Below, piece after piece: positions 52,732 to 63,058 of a stretch of DNA of 64,000 nucleotides. Source of the stretch: Aureimonas sp. Leaf324 (lineage in GTDB: Bacteria; Pseudomonadota; Alphaproteobacteria; Rhizobiales; Rhizobiaceae); the NCBI RefSeq assembly GCF_001423245.1, contig NZ_LMOH01000001.1:92563-156562 (forward strand), read 5' to 3'. The notes under the pieces were generated by a model. The model searched no databases. It was not told the origin of the DNA and saw only the letters and a program-made list of their open reading frames with translations. Within the stretch, counting starts at the first letter, position 1. Each line of letters opens with the position of its first letter. A program made the position numbers and the translations under genes.

Positions 52732-53730
52732 ATGGCTCTGCGAATCCTTCAGGTGAAAGACGGCAACGGCGCGGTGCAGGTCGTGGCGGCCGGGGACGAG
52801 GGCGCGGGCCATGTGGTGCCCGGCTATTTCTCGTCCTACGACCTTGCGCAGGCGACGATCACGCGCGGCTCGACGCTGGCCGCCGAGGTCGAGCGGGCCG
52901 GCCGCGGCGAGGCGGTCGACCTCGACGCGGCGCTGGCCGAGGGTCGCGTCCTCATGCCGATTCACCATCCGGACCCGGCTCACTTCATCGTCGCGGGAAC
53001 CGGCCTGACCCATCTCGGCTCGGCCGACGGCCGCGACAAGATGCACAAGGCGCAGGCCGGCGAGCAGCTGACCGATTCCATGCGCATGTTCCGCATGGGC
53101 CTCGAAGGGGGCAAGCCGGCTGACGGCGAGATCGGCGTTCAGCCCGAGTGGTTCTACAAGGGTGACGGCTCTTGCCTCGTCGGCCCCGGCGAGCCGCTGA
53201 CCTCGCCCGTCTTCGCGCAGGACGGGGGCGAGGAGCCGGAACTCGCCGGCATCTACCTGATCGGGCCGGACGGCACGCCGTTCCGTCTCGGCTTCTGCCT
53301 GTCGAACGAGTTCTCCGACCACGTGATCGAGCGCGGAAACTACCTCTGGCTGGCCCACTCCAAGCTGCGCCAGGCGTCGCTCGGTCCTGAGCTTCTGGTC
53401 GGCGCGCTGCCCGACCATGTCGAGGGCACGTCGCGCATCCGCCGCGACGACGAACTGGTGTTCGACAAGCCGTTCCTGTCGGGCGAGGCGAACATGTCGC
53501 ACACGATCGCCAACCTCGAGCATCACCACTTCAAGTACGACCTGTTCCGTCGCCCCGGCGACCTGCACGTCCACTTCTTCGGAACGGCGACGCTCTCGGT
53601 GACGCATGGCGTGAAGACGCAGGCCGGCGACCGATTCGAGATCGACGCGCGCCCCTTCCGTCTCCCGCTGGTCAACACGCTGGCGGAAACCGCGGGCCGC
53701 GAGGCTCCCGTCGCCGTTCGCTCGCTCTGA
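52732..53730 (+). CDS. gguC: GguC/AraD1-family protein (FAH superfamily)
   Basis: 332-residue protein of the fumarylacetoacetate-hydrolase superfamily; GguC is linked with chvE-gguAB in Agrobacterium, and the AraD1 name connects it with the late step of oxidative L-arabinose breakdown (acting on 2-keto-3-deoxy-L-arabonate). Features are FIVAGTGLTHLGSADGRDK, VQPEWFYKGDGSCLV, EEPELAGIYLIGPDG, FRLGFCLSNEFSDHVIE and SHTIANLEHHHFKYDLFRRP. The reaction (dehydratase or aldolase) is not settled by sequence. It is first in the arabinose/galactose operon. Confidence 0.85.
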   Translation: MALRILQVKDGNGAVQVVAAGDEGAGHVVPGYFSSYDLAQATITRGSTLAAEVERAGRGEAVDLDAALAEGRVLMPIHHPDPAHFIVAGTGLTHLGSADGRDKMHKAQAGEQLTDSMRMFRMGLEGGKPADGEIGVQPEWFYKGDGSCLVGPGEPLTSPVFAQDGGEEPELAGIYLIGPDGTPFRLGFCLSNEFSDHVIERGNYLWLAHSKLRQASLGPELLVGALPDHVEGTSRIRRDDELVFDKPFLSGEANMSHTIANLEHHHFKYDLFRRPGDLHVHFFGTATLSVTHGVKTQAGDRFEIDARPFRLPLVNTLAETAGREAPVAVRSL

Positions 53731-53738
53731 GACCTGCC

Positions 53739-54665
53739 ATGACCCTTCGCGTTGCCATCGTCGGTCTCGGCAAGATCGCCCGCGACCAGCACGTCCCCTC
53801 CATCGCCACGGTCGAGGGCGTGGAACTGACCGCCGTCGCCAGCCGCAACGCCTCGCTCGATGGCGTTGCGCGCTTCTCGACCCTCGACGAGATGCTCGGC
53901 CACGCTGATCTCTTCGACGCGGTCGCGCTCTGCACGCCGCCGCAGGGGCGCCACGAGCTCGCGCACGCCGCGCTGTCCGCCGGCAAGCATGTGCTCCTCG
54001 AAAAGCCGCCCGGCGCCACCGTCAGCGAAGTCCGCCCGCTCGAAGCGCTGGCGCGCGAGAAGGGCGTTTCGCTCTTCGCGACCTGGCACTCACGTTTCGC
54101 GCCCGCCGTCGAGCCGGCCCGCGCCTTCCTGGCTCAGACCCGGATCCGCTCGGTCCGGATCGAGTGGAAGGAGGACGTTCGTAAGTGGCATCCCGGTCAG
54201 GAGTGGATCTGGGAGCCCGGCGGACTCGGCGTCTTCGATCCGGGCATCAACGCCCTGTCGATCCTGACGGCGATCCTGCCGCGCCCGGTCTTCCTGACGA
54301 AGTCCGACCTGTCCTTCCCGGAGAACCGAGCAGCACCGATCGCGGCGGCGCTCGCCTTCTCCGACGGCGCGGGCGTTCCGGTCGATGCCGACTTCGACTG
54401 GCGCGAAACGCGCGGCGAGATCTGGAACATCATGGTCGAGACCGACGCCGGCTCGCTGACCGTTGCCGACGGCGGCAAGCGCATGCTGGTCGACGGGCAG
54501 GTGCGCCTCGACGAGCCCGATCGCGAATATGCCGCGATCTACCGTCGCTTCGCCGAACTGGCGGCGACCGGCGGGATCGACGTCGATCTGTCGCCGCTCC
54601 AGCATGTGGCGGACGCCTTTCTTCTCGGGCGTCGCCATGTCGTCGAAGCCTTCGTGGAGGCCTGA
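53739..54665 (+). CDS. L-arabinose/D-galactose 1-dehydrogenase (Gfo/Idh/MocA family)
   Basis: 308-residue NAD(P)-dependent aldose dehydrogenase closely matching Azospirillum L-arabinose 1-dehydrogenase, which also oxidises D-galactose. Cofactor motif AIVGLGKIARDQHVPSI; then ALCTPPQGRHELAHAAL, HVLLEKPPGATVSEV (EKP motif), FATWHSRFAPAVEPA, WKEDVRKWHPGQEWIWEPGG and LGVFDPGINALSIL. The product lactone is hydrolysed by the SMP-30 protein of the same operon. It starts 8 bp after gguC. Confidence 0.9.
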   Translation: MTLRVAIVGLGKIARDQHVPSIATVEGVELTAVASRNASLDGVARFSTLDEMLGHADLFDAVALCTPPQGRHELAHAALSAGKHVLLEKPPGATVSEVRPLEALAREKGVSLFATWHSRFAPAVEPARAFLAQTRIRSVRIEWKEDVRKWHPGQEWIWEPGGLGVFDPGINALSILTAILPRPVFLTKSDLSFPENRAAPIAAALAFSDGAGVPVDADFDWRETRGEIWNIMVETDAGSLTVADGGKRMLVDGQVRLDEPDREYAAIYRRFAELAATGGIDVDLSPLQHVADAFLLGRRHVVEAFVEA

Positions 54666-54668
54666 GCG

Positions 54669-55739
54669 ATGACGGCGCTGCCGGCCCTGGAGCGACGCGA
54701 CTTCGGCGTGCTGCCGGATGGCCGTCGGGTCGAACTGGTGTGCCTGCGCGCCGACGGGATCGAGGCGCGGGTCATGACCTACGGCGCGACGCTTCAGGCT
54801 CTCCTCGTGCCTGACCGCACCGGCCGCATCGAAGACGTCGTTCTGGGGCACGACGACCTCGACGGCTATGTCGAAACGCGCAGCTTCTACGGCGCGACGA
54901 TCGGGCGGTATGCCAACCGCATCGCGCGCGGCACCTTCGCGATCGACGGCGAGACGTTCACGGTGCCGGCCAACGACGGCAAAAACACCCTCCACGGCGG
55001 TGCCGAAGGGTTCGATCGACATCTCTGGGAGATTGCGGAAACGGGGGAGGGCGCGGAGCCTTTCGTGCGCTTCTCCCGTACCAGCCCCGACGGCGAGGGA
55101 GGCTTTCCCGGCCAACTCACCACCAGCGTCAGCTACCGCTTGCGCGCGGGCGAACTCGAGATCGGGTTCGATGCCGAGACCGACCGGCCGACCGTCGTCA
55201 ATCTGACGAACCACGCCTTCTTCAACCTCGGCGGCACGCAAAACCTGACCGACGTCTTGGGCCATGAACTGGCGATCGAGGCCGACGAGTTTCTGCCCGT
55301 CGGCGACGGCGCGATCCCCCTGGGAGCGCCGGCCCCGGTTGCGGGCACGGCCTTCGATTTCCGTGCGAGCTCCTCCATCGGCAAGCGCATCCGCGCACCG
55401 GAGGAGCAGATCCGGCAAGGGCGCGGCTACGACCACAACTGGTGTATCCGCGGCGCGTCCGGCGGCGAGCCGCGACTGGCGGCCACCGTTCGCAATCCGG
55501 CGAACGGGCTGGAGATGCAGCTTCTGACCGATCAGCCCGGCGTCCAGTTTTATTCCGGCAACTTTCTCGACGGGACGTCGGTCGGCAAGAACGGGCAGAT
55601 CCACCGGATGGGCGATGCCCTGTGCCTCGAGCCGCAGCGCTACCCCGACAGCCCCAATCGACCGGACTATCCGTCTGCCCGCCTCGACCCCGGCGCGACG
55701 TATCGCCACCGCTCGATCTATCGCTTCACGCATGCCTGA
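54669..55739 (+). CDS. Aldose 1-epimerase (galactose mutarotase, GalM family)
   Basis: 356-residue beta-sandwich epimerase that interconverts anomers of galactose, glucose or arabinose. Conserved: [68 protein letters not shown] (catalytic His), [10 protein letters not shown] and [12 protein letters not shown] (catalytic Glu). It follows the dehydrogenase by 3 bp and would speed substrate supply. Cytosolic, no signal peptide. Confidence 0.92.
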   Translation: MTALPALERRDFGVLPDGRRVELVCLRADGIEARVMTYGATLQALLVPDRTGRIEDVVLGHDDLDGYVETRSFYGATIGRYANRIARGTFAIDGETFTVPANDGKNTLHGGAEGFDRHLWEIAETGEGAEPFVRFSRTSPDGEGGFPGQLTTSVSYRLRAGELEIGFDAETDRPTVVNLTNHAFFNLGGTQNLTDVLGHELAIEADEFLPVGDGAIPLGAPAPVAGTAFDFRASSSIGKRIRAPEEQIRQGRGYDHNWCIRGASGGEPRLAATVRNPANGLEMQLLTDQPGVQFYSGNFLDGTSVGKNGQIHRMGDALCLEPQRYPDSPNRPDYPSARLDPGATYRHRSIYRFTHA

Positions 55740-55788
55740 CGTGTCAGGTCTCGCCCCCGAGGGCTCCGAGACCGAAGGAGAAAAGACC

Positions 55789-57648
55789 ATGTCGAACGAC
55801 CTGACGAAGATCGAGGGAACGGACGAGCTGAAGACCGCCGGCGGCAGCCGCGGCCACGGCCGCGCGGGCACGACGCTGCGCTCGCGCGCCTGGTTCGACA
55901 ATCCGGACAACGCCGACATGACGGCGCTCTACCTCGAGCGCTACATGAACTTCGGCCTCAGCCAGGAAGAGCTCCAGTCCGGCCGCCCGATCATCGGCAT
56001 CGCGCAGACGGGCTCCGACCTCTCGCCCTGCAACCGCCACCACCTCGAACTCGCCAATCGCCTGCGCGAGGGCATCCGCGAGGCCGGCGGCATCGCCATC
56101 GAGTTTCCGGTCCACCCGATTCAGGAAACGGGCAAGCGCCCGACCGCGGGCCTCGACCGCAACCTCGCCTATCTCGGCCTCGTCGAGATCCTCTACGGCT
56201 ATCCGCTCGACGGCGTGGTGCTGACGATCGGTTGCGACAAGACGACGCCGGCCTGCCTAATGGCGGCGGCGACCGTCAACATTCCGGCGATCGCCCTGTC
56301 GGTCGGTCCGATGCTGAACGGCTGGTTCCGCGGCCAGCGCACGGGCTCGGGCACGATCGTCTGGAAGGCGCGCGAACTGATGGCCAAGGGCGAGATCGAT
56401 TACGCCGGCTTCGTGAAGCTCGTGGCGTCGTCGGCGCCGTCCACCGGTTATTGCAACACGATGGGTACGGCGACCACGATGAACTCGCTGGCCGAGGCGC
56501 TGGGCATGCAGCTGCCGGGCTCGGCCGCGATCCCCGCGCCCTACCGCGACCGCCAGGAAGTGGCCTACCGCACCGGCCTTCGCATCGTCGACATGGTTCG
56601 CGAGGACCTCAAACCGTCGGACATCCTGACCAAGGACGCCTTCGTCAACGCGATCCGCGTCAACTCGGCGATCGGCGGCTCGACCAACGCGCCGATCCAC
56701 CTCAACGCGCTCGCGCGCCACATCGGCGTCGAGCTGACGGTGGACGACTGGCAGGAGTTCGGCCAGGAGATCCCGCTGCTCGTCAACCTGCAGCCGGCCG
56801 GCGAATATCTCGGCGAGGACTACTACCACGCTGGCGGTGTGCCGGCGGTCGTCAACCAGCTGATGGGACAGGGGCTCATCAAGGAGGACGCCCTCACGGT
56901 GAACGGCCGCACGATCGGCGACAACTGCCGCGGTGCGATCATCGAGGACGAGAATGTCATCAAGCCCTACGACAAGCCGCTGAAGGAAAAGGCCGGCTTC
57001 CTTGTGCTGAAGGGCAACCTGTTCTCGTCGGCGATCATGAAGACGAGCGTCATCAGCCCCGAGTTCCGCGATCGCTACCTCGTCAACCCGAACGATCCCA
57101 ACGCCTTCGAGGGCACGGCCGTGGTGTTCGACGGGCCGGAGGATTACCACCATCGGATCGACGATCCGGCGCTCGGCATCGACGAGCACACGATCCTCTT
57201 CATGCGCGGCGCCGGCCCGATCGGCTATCCCGGCGCGGCCGAGGTCGTGAACATGCGGGCGCCCGACTACCTCATCAGGCAGGGCGTCACCTCGCTCGCC
57301 TGCATCGGCGACGGGCGCCAGTCCGGCACCTCCGGCTCGCCTTCGATCCTGAACGCCTCGCCGGAAGCGGCGGCGGGCGGCAATCTCGCGGTGCTGAAGA
57401 CCGGCGACCGCGTGCGCATCGACCTCGGTCGCGGTACGGCGAACATCCTGATTTCGGACGACGAGTTGGCCGAGCGCCGCGCGGCGCTGAAGGCCGAGGG
57501 CGGCTACAAGTATCCCGAGCATCAGACTCCCTGGCAGGAGATCCAGCGCACGCTGGTCGGCCAGATGGAGACGGGCGCGGTGCTGGAGAACGCCGTGCAA
57601 TACCAGCGCCTCGCGCAGACGAGGGGCGTGCCCCGCGACAACCACTGA
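55789..57648 (+). CDS. IlvD/Edd-family sugar-acid dehydratase (L-arabinonate dehydratase type)
   Basis: 619-residue [2Fe-2S] dehydratase, similar to Rhizobium leguminosarum L-arabinonate dehydratase, which also acts on D-galactonate and D-fuconate. Cluster and Mg ligands appear in [31 protein letters not shown] and [20 protein letters not shown]; the catalytic-serine region is [20 protein letters not shown]. It links the lactonase to both the arabinose branch (GguC) and the galactose branch (DgoK-DgoA). GAAGGAGAAAAGACC precedes ATG 55789. Which substrate it prefers cannot be read from sequence. Confidence 0.88.
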   Translation: MSNDLTKIEGTDELKTAGGSRGHGRAGTTLRSRAWFDNPDNADMTALYLERYMNFGLSQEELQSGRPIIGIAQTGSDLSPCNRHHLELANRLREGIREAGGIAIEFPVHPIQETGKRPTAGLDRNLAYLGLVEILYGYPLDGVVLTIGCDKTTPACLMAAATVNIPAIALSVGPMLNGWFRGQRTGSGTIVWKARELMAKGEIDYAGFVKLVASSAPSTGYCNTMGTATTMNSLAEALGMQLPGSAAIPAPYRDRQEVAYRTGLRIVDMVREDLKPSDILTKDAFVNAIRVNSAIGGSTNAPIHLNALARHIGVELTVDDWQEFGQEIPLLVNLQPAGEYLGEDYYHAGGVPAVVNQLMGQGLIKEDALTVNGRTIGDNCRGAIIEDENVIKPYDKPLKEKAGFLVLKGNLFSSAIMKTSVISPEFRDRYLVNPNDPNAFEGTAVVFDGPEDYHHRIDDPALGIDEHTILFMRGAGPIGYPGAAEVVNMRAPDYLIRQGVTSLACIGDGRQSGTSGSPSILNASPEAAAGGNLAVLKTGDRVRIDLGRGTANILISDDELAERRAALKAEGGYKYPEHQTPWQEIQRTLVGQMETGAVLENAVQYQRLAQTRGVPRDNH

Positions 57649-57659
57649 GGCCTCCAGCG

Positions 57660-58577
57660 ATGCAGGATCCGCAGAACGGCGCAACGGGGGCGGTCGAGGC
57701 CGCCCGCCTCCACATCCTCGACGCCCCCGCCTGCCATCTCGGCGAAGGCCCGACCTACGATCCGGCGAGCGACAAGGCCTGGTGGTTCGACATCGTCGGA
57801 CGCCGTCTCTTCGAGAAGTCGTCCGCAAGTCCCGAGGTTCGGGTGCACGAGCTGCCGTTGATGGCGAGCCAGCTCTGCACGGTCGACGAGAACACGCAGG
57901 TCATCGCGACCGAGAACGGCCTCCACGTGCGCGATGTCGCCACCGGGCGCCTGACGCACCATACGGCCCTCGAGGCCGACGAGACCGACACGCGCTCGAA
58001 CGACGGGCGCGTCCACCCGTCCGGCGCGCTCTGGATCGGCACGATGGGCCGCAAGGCCGAGGCCGGCCGCGGGTCGATCTACTGGTTCCGCGGCGGCGAA
58101 CTCCGACGCCTCTATGCGCAGATCTCCATTCCGAACGCGATCTGCTTCTCGCCGGACGGAACCGTCGGCTACTTCGCCGATACCGCGCGCGGCGACATCC
58201 ATCGCGTGGCGCTCGATCCCGAGACCGGCCTTCCCACCGGGGAGCCGTCGGTCTTCGTGCCGGCGGGAGCCTTCGCGGGCGGCCCGGACGGCGCGGTCAC
58301 CGATGCCGATGGCAACGTGTGGAATGCGCGCTGGGGCGCGGGCCGGCTGGAGGTGTTCACCCCGGACGGCAAGCATCTGCGCTCGCTTTCCGTCCCGGCA
58401 CGCCAGCCGAGCTGCCCGGCCTTTACCGGCCGCCATCTCGACCAGTTGCTCGTGACCACTGCCTACGAGGGCATGGACGAAGCCGAGCGGGCAGGCGATC
58501 CGAATGCCGGCCGGACCTTCATCGTCCAGGCCGGCGTGCGGGGCGTGGCCGAGCCGCGCCTGCGGTTGACGCCATGA
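57660..58577 (+). CDS. SMP-30/gluconolactonase-type sugar lactonase
   Basis: 305-residue six-bladed propeller lactonase hydrolysing the aldonolactone made by the 1-dehydrogenase. Metal residues are in CHLGEGPTYD (Glu), SIPNAICFSPDG (Asn) and GGPDGAVTDADGNVWNARWG (Asp). RSNDGRVHPSGALWIGTMG is also typical. It starts 11 bp after the dehydratase and overlaps the kinase by 4 bp. Arabino- and galactono-lactones are the likely substrates. Confidence 0.92.
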   Translation: MQDPQNGATGAVEAARLHILDAPACHLGEGPTYDPASDKAWWFDIVGRRLFEKSSASPEVRVHELPLMASQLCTVDENTQVIATENGLHVRDVATGRLTHHTALEADETDTRSNDGRVHPSGALWIGTMGRKAEAGRGSIYWFRGGELRRLYAQISIPNAICFSPDGTVGYFADTARGDIHRVALDPETGLPTGEPSVFVPAGAFAGGPDGAVTDADGNVWNARWGAGRLEVFTPDGKHLRSLSVPARQPSCPAFTGRHLDQLLVTTAYEGMDEAERAGDPNAGRTFIVQAGVRGVAEPRLRLTP

Positions 58578-59503
58578 GCCCGCGAGCGGCCTTCGCCCTC
58601 GTCGACTGGGGCACGACGTCGTTCCGGGCCTGGGCCTGCGCCTCGGACGGCACGGTTCTGAATGAGCGCCGCGCGCCCGAAGGGCTCACCGGCGTTGTCG
58701 ACGGCGACTTCAGCGGGGTCCTCACCCGCCATCTTGCTGCAATGGATGTGGCGGACGACGCGCCGGCCGTCCTGTGCGGAATGGTTGGGTCGCGGACGGG
58801 CTGGGTCGAAGCGGCTTACCTCTCGGTTTCGACGCGGCTCGACGACCTCGCAAACCGCGCGACGCCGGTTCCGAACGCGGGCCGCCCGGTTCACATCCTG
58901 CCGGGTCTCGCCCAGCGCGGCGATGCGCCGGACGTCATGCGCGGCGAGGAAACGCAGCTTCTCGGCGTCGTGGCCGACGGGTTCGACACCGGGCTGGTCT
59001 GTATGCCGGGGACGCATTCGAAATGGGTGAAGCTGGATGGCGGGGCCGTTTCGGGCTTCTCCACCTTCATGACCGGTGAACTCTTCCAGCTCCTGCGCAC
59101 GGGATCGATCCTGCGCCAGGCGGTCGAAGGCGCCGAGCCGCCGCAAGCGGACACCGCGGGGTTCGCCGAAGGGTTCGCGCGAGGCTTCCGCCACCCGGCC
59201 GAAGCGACCAACGCTTTGTTCCAGTTGCGGGCGGGCTGGCTTCTGGATGGCGCCGCGCCGTCCCGGCAGGCAGCACGGCTTTCCGGTCTGTTGATCGGGC
59301 TGGAGTTCGCCGGCGCGACCGCCCTTTACGGGACGAGCGATCGGATGGCGCTGCTGGCGACGGGTCCGATCGCGACGCTCTACAAGGCGGCGTTCGCGGC
59401 GGCCGACCTCTCGCTCCACCGCCGATTCGACGCCGACCAGTGCGTGCGCCACGGGCTTCTTGCTGCCGCGCACCGTCTTCATTCCGACCGGAGTTCATCA
59501 TGA
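58574..59503 (+). CDS. dgoK: 2-dehydro-3-deoxygalactonokinase (KDGal kinase)
   Basis: 309-residue DgoK kinase, phosphorylating KDGal in the De Ley-Doudoroff galactose route. ALVDWGTTSFRAWACASDG, LPGLAQRGDAPDVMRGEETQ, CMPGTHSKWVKLDGG and FSTFMTGELFQLLRTGS are family signatures. It overlaps the lactonase stop (ATGA) and the aldolase start (ATGA), giving strict coupling of the three steps. Confidence 0.93.
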   Translation: MSPRAAFALVDWGTTSFRAWACASDGTVLNERRAPEGLTGVVDGDFSGVLTRHLAAMDVADDAPAVLCGMVGSRTGWVEAAYLSVSTRLDDLANRATPVPNAGRPVHILPGLAQRGDAPDVMRGEETQLLGVVADGFDTGLVCMPGTHSKWVKLDGGAVSGFSTFMTGELFQLLRTGSILRQAVEGAEPPQADTAGFAEGFARGFRHPAEATNALFQLRAGWLLDGAAPSRQAARLSGLLIGLEFAGATALYGTSDRMALLATGPIATLYKAAFAAADLSLHRRFDADQCVRHGLLAAAHRLHSDRSSS

Positions 59504-60147
59504 GCGACGTTTCAGCCCGGGTCGCCTGGCCCGCCTTCAAGCGTTCGCTCGTCGCGATCCTGCGGGGAATCAAGCCGGAAGAGGTCGAGGCATCCGTCGA
59601 AGCGCTGATCGAGGCGGGGTTCGAAGCGATCGAGATTCCTCTGAACTCGCCCGATGCGTTCCGCTCCATCGCCTCGGCCGTGCGTCTCGGCGGCCCCGAA
59701 CATTACATCGGCGCGGGCACCGTTCTGACCCCGGAGCAGGTCGACCGTCTGGCGGAAGCGGGGGGGCGGCTTCTCGTCTCTCCCAATGTCGATGCCTCCG
59801 TGCTGCGACGTGCTGCCGCGCACGGCATGGTCACGATGCCCGGCGTCTTCACGCCGACCGAGGCGTTCCAGGCGATCGCGGCCGGCGCGTCGGCCCTCAA
59901 GTTCTTTCCGGCCAGCGTGCTGGGGCCGTCCGGCGTTTCCGCCATCCGCGCCGTTCTGCCGAAGGACATCGAGATCGGGGTTGTCGGCGGCGTGTCGGAA
60001 GACGACTTCGAAGGCTATGCCCGGATCGGTGTCCGCAGCTTCGGTCTCGGGTCCTCGCTCTACAAGCCGGGAATGACGGTTGGGGAGATCCGCGAGCGCG
60101 CCGATAAAGCCGTCTTGCTCTACGACCGAGTTTGCGGTTTACGATAA
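59500..60147 (+). CDS. dgoA: 2-dehydro-3-deoxy-6-phosphogalactonate aldolase
   Basis: 215-residue KDPG/KDPGal class I aldolase. SLVAILRGIKPEEVEASVEA, GFEAIEIPLNSPD (catalytic Glu), YIGAGTVLTPEQVDRLAEAG, LVSPNVDASV and ALKFFPAS with the Schiff-base lysine are present. Splits KDPGal into pyruvate and glyceraldehyde 3-phosphate. The IPLNSPD sequence, rather than the Eda-type TLRT, points to the DgoA subfamily. Last of the first operon; a 210-bp gap precedes chvE. Confidence 0.92.
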   Translation: MSDVSARVAWPAFKRSLVAILRGIKPEEVEASVEALIEAGFEAIEIPLNSPDAFRSIASAVRLGGPEHYIGAGTVLTPEQVDRLAEAGGRLLVSPNVDASVLRRAAAHGMVTMPGVFTPTEAFQAIAAGASALKFFPASVLGPSGVSAIRAVLPKDIEIGVVGGVSEDDFEGYARIGVRSFGLGSSLYKPGMTVGEIRERADKAVLLYDRVCGLR

Positions 60148-60169
60148 ATCAGAGCGCAGAAAAAATTCA

Positions 60170-60212
60170 TTGGCGACGTGAACGTCAATGCGATAATTCA
60201 TCAGACAATTGG
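60170..60212 (+). promoter_or_regulatory. Predicted chvE promoter and CAGACAATTGG element
   Basis: TTGGCG at 60170-60175, 16-bp spacer, GATAAT at 60192-60197, followed 5 bp later by CAGACAATTGG (60202-60212), identical in 11 bases to the element after the gguC -10 box. Confidence 0.5.
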
Positions 60213-60357
60213 CTGCCGCCGCCGTGTCTTCGGGAGCGCGACGGGGGAGGGGCCGAGAAGCGCGCGGGCGAGGCTCGCGACGGTTCGAAGAGCTCGGCGC
60301 GAGGGGTTCGCGCTTTCGGACGCTCGCTCAAGGCGGCGTCACGATGGGAGGACGACT

Positions 60358-61425
60358 ATGATTCGAATGAAGACCCTGCTGGCGGCGGTGGCCCTCGGCG
60401 CGATGACCCTCTCCGGCGGCGCGTTCGCGCAGGAGAAGGGCACCGTGGGCGTGCTGATGCCGACCAAGGCGTCCGCCCGCTGGATCGCCGACGGCGACAA
60501 CATGGTGAAGCAGCTGCAGGAGCGCGGCTACAAGACCGACCTGCAGTATGCCGAGGACGACATCCCGACGCAGATCAGCCAGCTCGAGAACATGGTGGCC
60601 GCGGGCGTGCAGTCGCTGGTGATCGCCTCGATCGACGGCACGACGCTGACGGACGTGCTGCAGCAGGCGCACGACAAGGGCATCAAGGTCATCGCTTACG
60701 ACCGCCTGATCCGCAACTCGCCGAACGTCGACTACTACACGACCTTCGACAACTTTCAGGTCGGCGTCCTTCAGGCGCAGTCGATCGTGCAGGGCCTCAA
60801 GCTCGAGAGCGCGGCCGGTCCGTTCAACATCGAGCTCTTCGGCGGCTCGCCGGACGACAACAACGCGTTCTTCTTCTACAACGGCGCGATGAGCGTGCTG
60901 CAGCCCTACATCGACAGCGGCAAGCTCGTGATCCCGTCGGGCGAGACCGGCATGGATCGCGTCGGCACCCTGCGCTGGGACCCGGCCGTCGCCCAGGCCC
61001 GTATGGACAACCTCCTGTCGTCCTACTACGGCGACAAGACGGTCAACGCCGTGCTCTCGCCGTATGACGGTCTGTCGATCGGCATCATCTCGGCGCTGAG
61101 CGCCGTCGGCTACGGCTCGGGCGACAAGCCGATGCCGATCGTGTCCGGTCAGGACGCGGAAGTGCCGTCGGTCAAGTCGATCGAGAACGGCCAGCAGTAC
61201 TCGACCATCTTCAAGGACACCCGCGAGCTCGCGAAGGTGACCGTGAACATGATCGACGCGATCGGCCAGGGCAAGGAGCCCGAGGTGACCGACACCAAGA
61301 CCTACGAGAACGGGGTGAAGGTGGTTCCGGCCTACCTTCTGAAGCCGGTGCTGGTGACCAAGGAGAACATCAAGCCGGTTCTCGTGGACAGCGGCTACTA
61401 CACGGAAGCCCAGATCAAGCCCTGA
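60358..61425 (+). CDS. chvE: ChvE-type multiple-sugar ABC transporter binding protein
   Basis: 355-residue periplasmic receptor with signal peptide [20 protein letters not shown] cut near AFAQ. It follows ChvE/XylF sequence: [80 protein letters not shown] and [20 protein letters not shown]. ChvE binds arabinose, galactose, glucose and other aldoses and in Agrobacterium also presents them to VirA. Here it feeds GguA/GguB. GATGGGAGGACGACT precedes ATG 60358. Confidence 0.94.
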   Translation: MIRMKTLLAAVALGAMTLSGGAFAQEKGTVGVLMPTKASARWIADGDNMVKQLQERGYKTDLQYAEDDIPTQISQLENMVAAGVQSLVIASIDGTTLTDVLQQAHDKGIKVIAYDRLIRNSPNVDYYTTFDNFQVGVLQAQSIVQGLKLESAAGPFNIELFGGSPDDNNAFFFYNGAMSVLQPYIDSGKLVIPSGETGMDRVGTLRWDPAVAQARMDNLLSSYYGDKTVNAVLSPYDGLSIGIISALSAVGYGSGDKPMPIVSGQDAEVPSVKSIENGQQYSTIFKDTRELAKVTVNMIDAIGQGKEPEVTDTKTYENGVKVVPAYLLKPVLVTKENIKPVLVDSGYYTEAQIKP

Positions 61426-61436
61426 TCCGACGCTCC

Positions 61437-61491
61437 GGCGAGGCGCCCGGTGCGCCTCGCCATCGCCTTCGCGGGAGCCATCGGCTCCCGC
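61437..61491 (+). promoter_or_regulatory. Twin stem-loops between chvE and gguA
   Basis: GGCGAGGCGC-CCGGT-GCGCCTCGCC (61437-61461, 10 bp) and GCGGGAGCC-ATC-GGCTCCCGC (61471-61491, 9 bp) lie in the 97-bp gap directly after the chvE stop. Neither has a strong T run, so they probably stabilise the chvE message and lower gguAB expression. Confidence 0.6.
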
Positions 61492-61522
61492 TCCGTCGTT
61501 CTGAAAGCCGGGGAAGAACGCT

Positions 61523-63054
<1,532 letters not shown>

Positions 63055-63058
<4 letters not shown>

